Notes under the pieces: generated by a model | The model's input: only the letters and a program-made list of their open reading frames with translations | Databases searched by the model: none | What the model was told of the DNA's origin: nothing | Assembly: GCF_028609845.1 (NCBI RefSeq) | Contig: NZ_CP063191.1 | Location: 992,001 to 1,056,000 of the forward strand | Reading direction: 5' to 3' | DNA length: 64,000 nucleotides | Source: Corynebacterium heidelbergense | GTDB taxonomy: Bacteria; Actinomycetota; Actinomycetes; Mycobacteriales; Mycobacteriaceae | Program-made: the position numbers and the translations under genes | Part shown: one piece after another, positions 1 to 11,310 of the stretch | Position numbering within the stretch: position 1 is the first letter of the stretch | Layout: each line of letters begins with the position of its first letter

Positions 1-798
1 ATAGCGCAAGAACCGATCATTGGGCCCCACAATCAAAACACCGGTGCGGGCCAACTGCTCGCGCCAGGTGTACAGCAGATACGCGGCGCGGTGGAGGGCC
101 ACTGCGGTCTTCCCCGTACCCGGAGCCCCCTGGACCACCAGCACACCCCGGTGGGGGGAGCGGATGATGCTATCCTGCTCGGCCGCAATGGTTTCCACGA
201 TGTCCCGCATCACCGGGGTGCGAGCCCGGGTGACGGCCTCGACCAGCGCTGCCTCCTTGCCCACGTCTGTCGGTGCGGAGGGGGAGGCGCCCTCGGCCGC
301 GAGAGCTTCGTCGGTGACCCCCACGACCGCGCGGCCCCGGGTTCGGATGTGCCGGCGGCGGTGTACCCCTTCCGGGTTCAACGTGGTGGCCAGGTAGAAG
401 GGACGGGCCTGCGGAGCGCGCCAGTCCATGAGCAGCGTGCGCATGGTCTCGTCGTTGTCGTGCAGCCCGATCCGGCCGATATAGCGGCGGTCCAGGGCTA
501 CCGATTCCCCGTCTTCAGCCCCCGATTGCTCGCCTGCCACCGGGTTTTCCGGTTCTGGATCCTCCACGTCGATCCGGCCGAACATCAACCCCACCTCGGC
601 GGCCGAGAAGTTCTCCAACCGCAGAGCAATCTCCTGGGCCTCTCTGTCTCGCATCATGAGGCCCTGGGGGTCATCGATATCGGCCTCGCGGCGGACTTCT
701 TTAAGTCGGTTGATCAACCGTGCGCGGGCTTCGTCGACCAGAGCGAGTAACTCGTCGAGGTAGCTCTGCTCCGCGCTGATGGGGGTAGTTTCAGGCAA
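1..798 (-). CDS. HelD-like RNA polymerase recycling ATPase (3'-truncated by window edge)
   Basis: About 266 N-terminal codons are visible on the minus strand; the gene runs off the left edge. The reading begins MPETTPISAEQSYLDELL from a TTG at 798. It contains the block RRYIGRIGLHDND followed by LLMDWRAPQARPFYLAT, then the Walker A motif GAPGTGKTAVALHRAAYLLY. This order (coiled-coil start, beta-rich 1A region, P-loop) is that of the HelD/HelR family, UvrD-like ATPases that release stalled RNA polymerase from DNA. There is no clear Shine-Dalgarno before the TTG, so the start is uncertain and the mRNA may be leaderless. UvrD-type helicases share the P-loop, but the preceding domain argues for HelD. 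Confidence 0.82.
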   Translation of the reverse strand, partial: MPETTPISAEQSYLDELLALVDEARARLINRLKEVRREADIDDPQGLMMRDREAQEIALRLENFSAAEVGLMFGRIDVEDPEPENPVAGEQSGAEDGESVALDRRYIGRIGLHDNDETMRTLLMDWRAPQARPFYLATTLNPEGVHRRRHIRTRGRAVVGVTDEALAAEGASPSAPTDVGKEAALVEAVTRARTPVMRDIVETIAAEQDSIIRSPHRGVLVVQGAPGTGKTAVALHRAAYLLYTWREQLARTGVLIVGPNDRFLRY

Positions 799-863
799 GG
801 GGAGGGGGGACTTTCAGGTGGGGGTGGTGGGGAGGAAGGGGAGTGTGGGGGTAAGTGAGCAAA

Positions 864-889
864 CCCCCGACCCTTCTGAGGGGCGGGGG
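864..889 (-). terminator. Probable intrinsic terminator after the DoxX gene
   Basis: Inverted repeat CCCCCG-A-CCCT / AGGG-G-CGGGGG with a four-base TCTG loop (read on the plus strand). On the minus strand the stem is followed by TTTGCT, a short T-rich tail. It lies between the end of the DoxX gene and the start of the HelD-like gene, so it would end DoxX transcription. Confidence 0.55.
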
Positions 890-927
890 CTGTATGCGGG
901 AAGCTGGAACGGGAGGGGAAGGAAAAC

Positions 928-1698
928 CTACTTCAGCTTCTTGGCCTGCTTCTTCGCAGCCTTGCGGGCCTGCTTACGGGCTTTCGCCGTCTGCTTGCTG
1001 GCCTCGCCGTAGTACTCCTTAGCCACACCGGAAGCCTGCTCGGCGTAGTCCTGCGCGACATCGCTGGCCTGCGCGGCGTAGACCTTCGCCTTGTCCGTGA
1101 GACCCGCAGCGGTGGACTTCCACTCGTCGGAGTGATCGTCCACGTAGGAGGCAACTGCGGTGGAAGCCTGGTTGGCGCCGTCCTTGGCCTTGTGGAACAG
1201 CTCTTGAGCCTGCTCCTGGGCATTGGCAACCATCTTCTCCTGCTCGGTCTTGCCCGGCAGGGCCTTTTGGACGCGCCACGCAAGTCCCGGCTTGCCCTGG
1301 GTATCGGCCGTGGTGATGGCGAGCGCACCCAGCAGGGCCATGTCGGCCACAGCACCACGCTGCATTTCCTTCTTCTGGCGGGAATCCGTCGCGGTCCAGA
1401 AGGCGTGACGAGCCACCGTGGTGGGCAACTGGATGGCGGCGAGGGTCGCCGCAGCCAGGCGGGGCTTCTTACCCGTAGCGAGCATTGCAGAAGCGACGAG
1501 CTTGGTGGTGGCGATGATGCGAACGTTCTTCTCCGGGTCCTTCGGGATAGCCGTGGCCACGTTCGGGGGGAGGACGCCACGCAACGTGCCCACCACAGCC
1601 TTCGCATTATCGGTGTACTCGCTGCTGTTGGTCAGCATCTGCGCACCATCAAGGGCGAACGCGGATGCCAACAGGGGGCGGGCTAGGGTGCGGATCAT
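928..1698 (-). CDS. DoxX-family membrane protein with long helical, lysine-rich C-terminal tail
   Basis: 256 residues, starting MIRTLARPLLASAFALDGA, the usual first helix of DoxX-family proteins. The first ~150 residues carry the DoxX-like membrane region with segments around KLVASAMLATG and AVADMALLGALAITTA. After about residue 155 the protein becomes hydrophilic and Ala/Glu/Lys-rich with repeating AQEQAQELFHKAKDGANQ-like and YAEQASGVAKEYYG-like stretches. The last 23 residues contain nine Lys and two Arg. DoxX proteins are linked in mycobacteria to oxidant resistance and thiol homeostasis; the role here is not known. The tail resembles the lysine-rich ends of surface adhesins such as HBHA only in composition. 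Confidence 0.8.
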   Translation of the reverse strand: MIRTLARPLLASAFALDGAQMLTNSSEYTDNAKAVVGTLRGVLPPNVATAIPKDPEKNVRIIATTKLVASAMLATGKKPRLAAATLAAIQLPTTVARHAFWTATDSRQKKEMQRGAVADMALLGALAITTADTQGKPGLAWRVQKALPGKTEQEKMVANAQEQAQELFHKAKDGANQASTAVASYVDDHSDEWKSTAAGLTDKAKVYAAQASDVAQDYAEQASGVAKEYYGEASKQTAKARKQARKAAKKQAKKLK

Positions 1699-1812
1699 AG
1701 GGTGCGGCTCCTTGGAAAGCTCAGTTCATCTTGCGGACTGTCGGTGCGCCGCAGTGCCCGAGGGGCAGTGACGGCGCGGGGGTATGCACACAACCTTAGC
1801 GAAAACCGGCCG

Positions 1813-2502
1813 CTACCAACCCCGGGAACGCCATTGTTCCACCTTGTCGGCTTCCTCCCCCACGGTCGTGCTATCGCCGTGGCCGGGGTGGATACGGGTG
1901 CCCGCGGGCAGGGAGAAGATGCGGCCCTCCACGTCGTCCAGGAGCTGGCAGAAGTCCTCCGTGGAGCTGGTCTTGCCCACCCCACCCGGGAAAACACTGT
2001 CCCCCACGAAAGCGCGGGGAGCATCCTCCGGCAGTTCCGCGATGACCGCCAGGCCGCCAGGGGTGTGTCCCCGCAGCTCCACGACGCGCAGGCCCAGTTC
2101 GCTAACGTTCCCCTTCAAGCGCAGGGCCTCCTGGGAGCCGTCGTCCTTGCCGTAGGTCTCGTCTGCTGGAACCGGCAGATCCGCAGCATCGAGGCGAGGG
2201 GCATGGTGGCGCGCCGATGTGGCGTCCACAATGTCCCGAAGGGCCCGGACATGATCGAAGTGCTGGTGGGTGGTGAGCACATCGGTGATCCGCACCTTTA
2301 GCGTGTCGGCAAGCGCCAAGAGGTGTTTTGCATCGTCGGCAGCATCGATGAGCAGCGCATCGCCGCCGGAGCACAGCAGGTAGCAGTTGTTGTCCATGGA
2401 GCCGACGGTGGTGACCGCAAGAGTGGTGGAATCCTCGACGATGACCTGGACATCGCGCGGATTTTCCAGGTGGCCAAACTCCGTGACGTTGGTGATATTC
2501 AT
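1813..2502 (-). CDS. MBL-fold metallo-hydrolase (glyoxalase II-like)
   Basis: 229 residues. The metal-binding motif THQHFDH of the metallo-beta-lactamase fold is intact, with later ligands in ELRGHTPGG, the FVGDSVFPGG loop and HPGHGD. This pattern is typical of small glyoxalase II-like hydrolases that bind two metal ions; the substrate is unknown. It stands back to back with uvrA, an arrangement also found in mycobacteria. The ATG at 2502 is the only reasonable start. Confidence 0.88.
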   Translation of the reverse strand: MNITNVTEFGHLENPRDVQVIVEDSTTLAVTTVGSMDNNCYLLCSGGDALLIDAADDAKHLLALADTLKVRITDVLTTHQHFDHVRALRDIVDATSARHHAPRLDAADLPVPADETYGKDDGSQEALRLKGNVSELGLRVVELRGHTPGGLAVIAELPEDAPRAFVGDSVFPGGVGKTSSTEDFCQLLDDVEGRIFSLPAGTRIHPGHGDSTTVGEEADKVEQWRSRGW

Positions 2503-2639
2503 GGTTACCTAACGTAGTGGCACTGGCTGGCAGCTCGGTGGGTGGTGAATGTGCGCATGGTGAGTAAGTTGAGGGAGGGGCCGCGACGGGCGGGGGATAG
2601 CCGATTGCGACTGTGCCGTACACTAGGTGCGGTAAAAAT

Positions 2640-2655
2640 GTGAACCTGTGTTCGA
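2640..2655. promoter_or_regulatory. Probable LexA (SOS) box upstream of uvrA
   Basis: The sequence GAAC-CTGT-GTTC is a perfect core of the Gram-positive LexA operator (GAAC-N4-GTTC), extended on the right to GTTCGA. Only the two outermost left bases depart from the TCGAAC-N4-GTTCGA actinobacterial form. It lies about 60 bp before uvrA and just after a -10-like TACACT at 2619-2624. uvrA is a classical LexA target, so SOS induction is likely. Confidence 0.7.
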
Positions 2656-2717
2656 GACCGGGGCCCAATGGTCACGGACCAGAGTCCCCCTGAAGGGGGT
2701 GAGTTCAGGAGTATGTA

Positions 2718-5552
2718 GTGGCTGACCAGCTAATTGTCCGGGGTGCCCGGGAGCACAACCTCAAGGGCGTGGACATCGACCTGCCCCGCGACAAAATGAT
2801 CGTGTTCACGGGGCTGTCCGGGTCTGGCAAATCCTCCCTGGCCTTCGACACGATCTTCGCGGAGGGTCAGCGGCGCTACGTGGAATCGCTGAGCTCCTAT
2901 GCGCGCATGTTCCTGGGCCGCCTGGACAAACCCGACGTGGACTTCATCGAGGGCCTCTCCCCGGCGGTATCCATCGATCAAAAGTCCACCAACCGCAACC
3001 CCCGGTCCACCGTGGGCACGGTCACCGAGATCTTTGACTACCTTCGCCTGCTCTATGCCCGTACCGGCACTCCGCACTGCCCCGTGTGCGGGGAGGTAAT
3101 TCAACGCCAAACCCCCCAGGAGATCGTGGACCAGATTTTGGCCTACGAGTCCGGCACGAAGTTCCAGGTGCTCGCTCCCGTCGTGCGCACCCGCAAGGGA
3201 GAGTTCCAGGATCTCTTTGCCGAGCTGGCCGCCGGGGGTTACAGCCGCGTGCTCGTGGACGGGGAGATGCACCAGCTATCGCAGCCGCCGAAGCTGGAGA
3301 AGCAGATCAAACACGATATTGACGTCATCGTCGACCGCCTGCAGGTCAAGGAATCGCAGAAGCAGCGGCTCACGGACTCGGTGGAGACGGCCCTGCGGCT
3401 GGCCGACGGGCTCGTGGTGATCGACTTCGTGGCACAAAAAGAGCAGCGCCGTTTCTCCGAAAAGATGGCCTGCCCGAACGGCCACCCCGTAGTCATGGAG
3501 GAGATGGAGCCCCGGAGCTTCTCCTTCAACTCCCCCTATGGAGCCTGCCCCGAATGCGATGGTCTGGGTACCCGGCTGGAGGTGGACGAGAAACTCGTCG
3601 TGCCCGACGAGGACGCGCCCCTCGTCGGGGCCATTGCACCGTGGAGCTCCAGCCCGAACTCGAAATACTTCGACAAGTTGCTCACCGCCCTGGCCCGCGA
3701 GCTGGACGTGGACCCCAAGACCCCCTGGAAATCGCTGACCGCGAAGCAGCGTAAGGCCGTGCTGAACGGGCATCACGCCCAGATCAACGTGAGTTACAAG
3801 AACCGCTATGGCCGGGGGCGGCACTACTCTGCGCCGTTCGAGGGGGTCATGCCCTTCTTGAAGCGCAAGATGGATCAGACGGATTCGGATTGGTCCAAAG
3901 ACCGCTACCGCAGCTACATGCGGGAGGTGCCCTGCCCCACCTGTCGCGGCACTCGACTAAAGCCCGGGGTGCTGGCGGTGACCATCGCCGCGAAGGGCAA
4001 GGAGCTATCCATCGCGGACGTGGCGAACCTCTCCATTTCCGAAGCCAGCGAGTTCCTCAGCAACCTCACCTTGGGCAAGCGGGAGGAGATGATTGCCGGG
4101 GCGGTGCTACGAGAGATCCAGGCGAGGCTCAAGTTCCTGCTGGACGTGGGCCTAAACTATCTGTCCATGTCCCGATCGGCCGGCACCCTGTCTGGTGGGG
4201 AGGCGCAGCGCATTCGATTGGCCACCCAGATTGGTTCCGGACTGGCAGGAGTGCTGTACGTCCTGGACGAGCCGTCAATTGGTTTGCACCAGCGGGACAA
4301 CGAGAAACTGATCTCTACGCTCGCCCACCTGCGAGACCTGGGGAACACCCTCATCGTCGTCGAGCACGACGAGGACACCATTCGTACCGCCGACTGGCTG
4401 GTGGACATCGGCCCCAGGGCCGGTGAATACGGTGGGGAAGTGGTCTACCAGGGGCAACCGGGGGGCATCACCGACGTTCCCGAATCCCTGACCGGGGCTT
4501 ACCTATCCGGTGAGCGCATCTTGGCCGTCCCGGAGAACCGCCGCCGCATCGACCGCACCCGCATGGTGACGGTGCTGGGTGCCCAAGAAAACAACCTGCG
4601 CAATGTGACAGTGAGCATGCCCCTGGGGGTCCTCACCTGCGTGACGGGCGTTTCCGGATCCGGCAAATCCTCCCTGGTCAACGGCATCCTGGCGAAGTCC
4701 CTGGCCAACGAACTCAACGGTGCGCGTCTCGTTCCCGGTCGGCACAAGCGGGTGACTGGCCTGGAACACTTGGACAAGCTGGTGCAGGTGGATCAGAGCC
4801 CAATTGGCCGCACGCCGCGGTCGAATCCGGCAACGTACACTGGAGTCTTCGACAAGATCCGCAAGCTGTTTGCGGAGACCACGGAAGCAAAGGTGCGTGG
4901 CTATGGGGCCGGGCGCTTCTCCTTCAACGTTAAGGGGGGCCGGTGCGAGGCGTGTTCGGGCGACGGGACACTGAAGATTGAGATGAACTTCTTGCCCGAC
5001 GTGTACGTGCCCTGCGAGGTGTGCCACGGGGCCCGGTACAACCGGGAGACCTTGGAAATCCACTACAAGGGCAAGACCATTGCAGAGGTCCTGGATATGC
5101 CCATCACGGAGGCGGCGGAGTTCTTCGCGCCCGTGACGAGCATCTCCCGGTACCTAGACACCCTCGTGGACGTCGGCTTAGGCTACGTGCGGTTGGGGCA
5201 GTCCGCCACCACGTTGTCCGGCGGCGAAGCGCAGCGCGTGAAGCTGGCGGCGGAGTTGCAGAAGCGCTCCAACGGCCGGACCATCTACATCCTGGACGAA
5301 CCCACCACGGGCCTGCACTTTGAGGACATTCGCAAGCTTATGTTGGTTATCCAGGGCCTGGTGGACAAGGGCAACACCGTCCTTGTCATCGAGCACAACC
5401 TGGATGTGATCAAGGCCGCGGACTGGATCGTGGACATGGGCCCGGAGGGCGGATCCGGTGGGGGGACCGTCGTGGCGGAGGGGACCCCGGAGCAAGTGGC
5501 GCAGGTGGAGAAGTCCCACACGGGCCACTACCTGCGAAAATTGCTGGGCTGA
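2718..5552 (+). CDS. uvrA: Excinuclease ABC subunit A
   Basis: 944 residues, the normal length for UvrA, the damage-recognition ATPase of nucleotide excision repair. Two ABC ATPase modules are complete. Walker A motifs GLSGSGKSS (~residues 32-40) and GVSGSGKSS (~644-652) are present, and two LSGGEAQR signatures are followed by [10 protein letters not shown] and [10 protein letters not shown]. Zinc-binding cysteines are seen in the insertion around residues 250-285 (ACPNGH then ACPECDGLG) and in [14 protein letters not shown] near residue 742. The GTG at 2718 follows AGGAG. The 3' end overlaps the convergent membrane-protein gene by about 25 bp. Confidence 0.99.
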   Translation: MADQLIVRGAREHNLKGVDIDLPRDKMIVFTGLSGSGKSSLAFDTIFAEGQRRYVESLSSYARMFLGRLDKPDVDFIEGLSPAVSIDQKSTNRNPRSTVGTVTEIFDYLRLLYARTGTPHCPVCGEVIQRQTPQEIVDQILAYESGTKFQVLAPVVRTRKGEFQDLFAELAAGGYSRVLVDGEMHQLSQPPKLEKQIKHDIDVIVDRLQVKESQKQRLTDSVETALRLADGLVVIDFVAQKEQRRFSEKMACPNGHPVVMEEMEPRSFSFNSPYGACPECDGLGTRLEVDEKLVVPDEDAPLVGAIAPWSSSPNSKYFDKLLTALARELDVDPKTPWKSLTAKQRKAVLNGHHAQINVSYKNRYGRGRHYSAPFEGVMPFLKRKMDQTDSDWSKDRYRSYMREVPCPTCRGTRLKPGVLAVTIAAKGKELSIADVANLSISEASEFLSNLTLGKREEMIAGAVLREIQARLKFLLDVGLNYLSMSRSAGTLSGGEAQRIRLATQIGSGLAGVLYVLDEPSIGLHQRDNEKLISTLAHLRDLGNTLIVVEHDEDTIRTADWLVDIGPRAGEYGGEVVYQGQPGGITDVPESLTGAYLSGERILAVPENRRRIDRTRMVTVLGAQENNLRNVTVSMPLGVLTCVTGVSGSGKSSLVNGILAKSLANELNGARLVPGRHKRVTGLEHLDKLVQVDQSPIGRTPRSNPATYTGVFDKIRKLFAETTEAKVRGYGAGRFSFNVKGGRCEACSGDGTLKIEMNFLPDVYVPCEVCHGARYNRETLEIHYKGKTIAEVLDMPITEAAEFFAPVTSISRYLDTLVDVGLGYVRLGQSATTLSGGEAQRVKLAAELQKRSNGRTIYILDEPTTGLHFEDIRKLMLVIQGLVDKGNTVLVIEHNLDVIKAADWIVDMGPEGGSGGGTVVAEGTPEQVAQVEKSHTGHYLRKLLG

Positions 5553-7380
5553 CGCGAGTTGTCGGCCTGAGGCGGTTCGCCGGGCTGAGGCGGTTCGCCC
5601 AGCCTGGGCCGGCGCTCGCGGAAGGCGGCACCGCCCAGCAGCAGGAGGCCGCAGAGCATGAAGGCCACCATCTTGATGATCCCCGATAGCGCCGAGAGGT
5701 CGTAGAGGACGAGTTTGAGGGAAGCCATGACCGCAAGGAACACCCCCAACGAGGTCCGCCCTTGGTGTAGTACGCCCACCCCGAGGATGATCCACAGCAC
5801 GGAGATGACGACGTGCGACACGTTGAAGGAGGTCCGCCCCTCCACCACAAATTGAGACAGCGCCGGAATCGCGGAGGAACCGACGATCAGGCAGATCAGC
5901 GCACCGATCTGAAACACCCAGCCGTAGCTCCGGGCGGTGGCGGGGGAATGCACGTAGATGGTCCGCCCCACGCTGGCGACGGTGAGGGCCAGGTCCGTTC
6001 CGCATAGCAGGACGGTCAGGGAAAGCGGCTTTTCAAGGCGGGGGTAGTCCACCCAGGAGTAGGCGAGGTGGGGAACAGGCAAAGCACTCCCACGGTGGTG
6101 GTCACGATGGGCACGAACCGCTCCAGCCTCCGGGCGAAGAACGCGATCCCGGTGGCTAGAACCACAGCGGGAACGGCGAACCACCCGGAAGCCGTGCCTC
6201 GCTGCGCCAGTGCGAGGACGAGGAGCACCAGGCTGGTGTTGGCCAGGACCACGTAGGCATCCGCAACGGTGGGCTGGTCCGTGTTGGGACTGAACTTCAG
6301 GGCCGGGCCACCCAGGGCAGACCCCGCACCCAAGCTGGTCATCGCGGCGCCGAGACCGATCAACGTGATAGTGCCGATGACACGGACCCCAAACCACCAT
6401 TGAGCCGGGGCCAGGGCAATGAGTGTGGGGGCGAGAATCGCATACGTCTCCAGGTGAAGCTGGGTTCTGCTGGGACGCGGCAGCGTTCGCGCCAGGCCCA
6501 GCAGCACCAGCGCACCCACACTGCCGACCAGCAGAACGGGCAGCGGCCGAACGGTCAGCAGGAGTCCGATCGCCAAAACGGCTGCTCCCGTGCCGCTGAG
6601 GGCGAACCAGCGGCGGCGGTAACGTGCCGCCAGGGCCAGGGCGCCCAAAAATCCGACGCATACGCGCATCCCGCCCTCGTAGTCGCGGCCGGTGAGTTCG
6701 GAGACGGCGACGGGGAAGATGAACAGGGGTGCGAGCAGTGTGAACGAGATTGCCAGCGGCTGGTTTTGCCACCGATAGGCGATGCCCATTGTTGCGGCAC
6801 GCAGCGCAACCGTCAGCGCGGCCCCGGCGAGCTCGGGGAACAGATCGAGCAGAAACACGGCGACCCACGTCGTGGCTAAGCCGCAGAGAGTGCCCGTGAG
6901 CAGAAGGGATGGAGCAACCGCTCCCTTCGGGAACTTGCCGTGCATGGGCAGGGCCGCGGCGAAAAGCACCGCAGAGAGCCCCGCAGCCAGGGCCGTGCCG
7001 CTGCGCGGTCCCAGCAGCCCGGAAGAAAAGGCGAAGAGCGCGAGGAAAGTCAGGCCCATGACCGTGATCACTCCGCCCAACACCGCGAGGATTCGAGTGG
7101 GCCCGGCCTCCCCTTCCCACCAGTGGGGGTGAGTTTCGCCGAGCCCTGGGTTCTGGGGTGGCCGCGGCTGCTGAAAGCCCTGCGGGTAGGGGAGCCGTTG
7201 CGGGGTGGGGGCCTGTTCTTGCGGCGCTGCGCTATCGGCGTCGGTAATCCGAATGAGTTCCTGCTGCGCCTGCTGAGCGCGCTCGGCCGCAGCACGCACG
7301 TCCGCGATGGATGGTGTCGGCCGCTGTCTCCGCTGAATTCCGCCCCCCTGGGCGATGTGGTGATCGTCCATGTATCTCAA
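5528..7380 (-). pseudogene. DUF2339-type polytopic membrane protein, interrupted by a one-base frameshift
   Basis: Two overlapping reading frames together give one long membrane protein. The first (7380 down to about 6070) starts with a hydrophilic Pro/Gln-rich region and continues with many hydrophobic segments. It fails in the run TTCCCCACC, where it reads LCLFPTSP and soon stops. The other frame continues naturally from that point with HLAYSWVDYPRLEKPLSLTV and further membrane helices to 5528. One extra C in the C4 run (plus-strand G at 6070-6073) would restore LCLFPHLAYSWVDYP. The overall form resembles DUF2339 membrane proteins of unknown function. The break is either a real inactivating mutation or a sequence error; an ATG nine bases into the frame is an alternative start. 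Confidence 0.72.
5545..5603. repeat. Three degenerate 18-bp tandem repeats spanning the uvrA stop
   Basis: Two adjacent 18-mers, GGCCTGAGGCGGTTCGCC and GGGCTGAGGCGGTTCGCC, differ at one base. A more diverged copy, GGGCTGACGCGAGTTGTC, precedes them and contains the uvrA TGA. On the minus strand the repeats encode the GEPPQ repeats at the C-terminus of the membrane protein. Confidence 0.7.
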
Positions 7381-7825
7381 CCTAAACCTTTGCGGCGGAT
7401 TTCATCTTGGGATAGCGAGATGCTAGTCTTGTCGGCACTACCGTCTGTGTCGGTTGCGGTTCGGGGTAAGTTTCGGTCCTTTTGCTTAAGGACGCCACCA
7501 ACCCAGCGCAGCTAACGCGTTCCCCTTCATCGCTGAAGGTGCGGCCGCCGGGCACAGACTGCAAGTGGAGTTCCCTAGTAGAACCTCCCACCTGAGACCG
7601 TCCATTCGATTGGGCTCGGGTCATAGCCACAGCCGACTAGGTGCTGGGGGCAACTGCCGGATGTGTCCGGGAGCCATGCTCACTGCGTCACCCGGCTGGG
7701 GGTGTGATTCCGGGGTGTCCCTTGGGGGGAAGTACTAGCGAAAGCGGCTCTGACGAGTCGTCCGGGGGAGCTTCCACGAGCAGGAGAAACGGTATTCGAT
7801 TACCACTGCTACTGGAGGAGTTCAC
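7381..7825 (+). other. 445-bp leader region of the infC operon
   Basis: No credible protein-coding gene is seen between the divergent membrane-protein gene and infC. The region must hold the promoter of the infC-rpmI-rplT operon and a long 5' leader. I could not identify a clean -35/-10 pair (TAGTCT at 7424-7429 is only a weak -10 candidate) or a textbook attenuator. Long infC leaders are commonly regulatory, so an unrecognised RNA element is possible. Confidence 0.4.
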
Positions 7826-8347
<522 letters not shown>

Positions 8348-8401
8348 AGCCAACACCCGTTTGGCTCTTGCACGCCAACCACAGTTCAAAGGATTTCGAG
8401 A

Positions 8402-8596
8402 ATGAAGCAAAAGACCCACAAGGGAACTGCCAAGCGCATCAAGGTCACCGGCTCCGGCAAGCTGCGCCGTGAGCAGGCCAACCGCCGGCACCTGCTGGAG
8501 GGCAAGCCTTCCAAGCGGACCCGCCGCCTGAAGGGCACCGAGGCCGTGGCACCCGCAGATACCAAGCGCGTCAAGCGCCTGCTGGGCAAGGGCTGA
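8402..8596 (+). CDS. rpmI: 50S ribosomal protein L35
   Basis: 64 residues, very basic, starting [20 protein letters not shown] and containing [15 protein letters not shown], both diagnostic of bL35. AAAGGA lies shortly before the ATG. It is the second gene of the infC-rpmI-rplT operon. Confidence 0.98.
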   Translation: MKQKTHKGTAKRIKVTGSGKLRREQANRRHLLEGKPSKRTRRLKGTEAVAPADTKRVKRLLGKG

Positions 8597-8713
8597 GCCA
8601 CCTAGCTAACCCAGGTATCAGCTTTTCCCTTCCCCCTGCACTCGAAAGACTGCAACCATTAAGCGCACCGCCTTCCGGCAGGTAGCACAAAAGAAGCAAA
8701 GGACGTATTCACC

Positions 8714-9097
8714 GTGGCACGTGTCAAGCGCTCAGTGAACGCACAGAAAAAGCGTCGCGAAATACTCAACTCCGCGAAGGGCTACCGTGGTCAGCGCTCC
8801 CGCCTGTACCGCAAGGCCAAGGAGCAGATGCTCCACTCCAAGACCTACGCCTTCCGGGACCGTCGCGCCCGCAAGAATGAGTTCCGCAAGCTGTGGATTC
8901 AGCGCATCAACGCAGCAGCCCGGATGAACGACATGACCTACAACCGTCTGATCCAGGGCCTGCGCCTCGCCGAGATCGAGGTGGACCGCAAGAACCTCGC
9001 CGAGCTCGCCGTGAACGACTTCGCTGCTTTCTCCACCCTCTGCGATGCAGCCAAGGCCGCTCTGCCGGAGGACGTTAACGCTCCCGCTGCCTCCTAA
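8714..9097 (+). CDS. rplT: 50S ribosomal protein L20
   Basis: 127 residues starting [19 protein letters not shown], with the conserved [14 protein letters not shown] and [20 protein letters not shown] blocks of bL20. L20 binds 23S rRNA early in 50S assembly. The GTG start follows AAAGGACG. A 117-bp gap separates it from rpmI; in other bacteria L20 autoregulates this operon through mRNA mimicry of its rRNA site, but I cannot show that here. Confidence 0.98.
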   Translation: MARVKRSVNAQKKRREILNSAKGYRGQRSRLYRKAKEQMLHSKTYAFRDRRARKNEFRKLWIQRINAAARMNDMTYNRLIQGLRLAEIEVDRKNLAELAVNDFAAFSTLCDAAKAALPEDVNAPAAS

Positions 9098-9222
9098 GGC
9101 CGCAAGTTTCCCCGGTACAACCCCGGTACTCCCCTTCGCCCTAGATAGCGGCGCGGGCGGGATGCACCGGGGTTTCGCCGTCTTTTCCCCTCCTAGTGGA
9201 AGTGACTCTTTGTCCCCCAGCC

Positions 9223-10068
9223 ATGGATATTCCCCACACCCCCGAACTCTTCACCGAGCGCACACCCCGGATCGTCGCCGCAGCGAAGCTGCACCGGGCC
9301 GCCGCGCGGCGCAAGGCTCAGCGTTTTCTCGCCGAAGGGGAAAACGCGGTCTCCGCGGCGCTGAGCTATGGATCGGTGGTGGAGGTTTTCGCGACTCCCG
9401 CCGCTGCAGAACGCTTCGGCAACGTGCTCCGAGGCAGTGACGTTCCGCTGAGCCTGATCACCGATCGGGCCGTCGAGCGGTTGAGCGAGACGGTGCACAG
9501 TACCGGGCTGTTCGCCCTGTGCCGGTTCCAGCTACGTCCGGCTGGCGACATTCTCCCCGGATCGCGGCTACTGAGCATCGCCGTGGAAACGGCGGAACCC
9601 GGCAACGCGGGGACCCTCATTCGCGTATCCGATGCGTGCGGGGCCAACGGCGTGATCTTCACCGGCAGCAGCGTGGACCCGCTGGGTGGGAAGGCCGTGC
9701 GCGCTAGTGCTGGGTCCGTCTTTCACCTTCCGGTGGCTCGGGAGGACGATGTCGCGGAGACCATCGCCCAGCTCAAGCAGGAGGGCCTCGTGGTATTGGC
9801 GACTGCCATGCGCGGAGATTGCAGCCTGGACGAGTTGAGCCGGGAAGCTGGGCGCGAGGGCGTATCCCGCCCGCTGCTCACGCAACGCACCGCCTGGCTC
9901 TTCGGCAATGAAGCCCATGGTCTAGGGGATTGGTTGGATCTCGCCGACGTTCGCGTCAGCATTCCCATGTACGGGCGGGCGGAATCCCTCAACCTCGCTA
10001 CTGCGGCGAGCATCTGCCTGTACGAATCGGCCAAGGCGCACCACCGCGCCCCCTCAGCTGGCGACTAG
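9223..10068 (+). CDS. TrmH/SpoU-family RNA 2'-O-methyltransferase
   Basis: 281 residues from the ATG at 9223; an in-frame GTG at 9196 would add nine residues and neither has a good Shine-Dalgarno. The N-terminal substrate-binding domain (ARRKAQRFLAEGENAV) is followed by the SPOUT domain with motif 1 GNAGTLIRVSDACGANGV, motif 2 WLFGNEAHGL and motif 3 VSIPMYGRAESLNLATAAS. These motifs form the knotted AdoMet site. It is placed like the mycobacterial tsnR-type gene between rplT and pheS. The exact rRNA target is not shown by the sequence. Confidence 0.92.
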   Translation: MDIPHTPELFTERTPRIVAAAKLHRAAARRKAQRFLAEGENAVSAALSYGSVVEVFATPAAAERFGNVLRGSDVPLSLITDRAVERLSETVHSTGLFALCRFQLRPAGDILPGSRLLSIAVETAEPGNAGTLIRVSDACGANGVIFTGSSVDPLGGKAVRASAGSVFHLPVAREDDVAETIAQLKQEGLVVLATAMRGDCSLDELSREAGREGVSRPLLTQRTAWLFGNEAHGLGDWLDLADVRVSIPMYGRAESLNLATAASICLYESAKAHHRAPSAGD

Positions 10069-10158
10069 GCCCACCCCCGTTGCTAAAATACTCGCGTCAA
10101 GACGCTGCTCACCAGCCCAGCCCGCAGGTGTCCGGTCACCACGCCGGAACCGCACTAA

Positions 10159-11226
<1,068 letters not shown>

Positions 11227-11310
11227 CGTCGCATGGTGCGCGTCCCCCGTCAGTCCACCCTGGTAGCTCCCCGCCGAACAGAACTCCAAGGAAACGAGAA
11301 GTAGACACCG

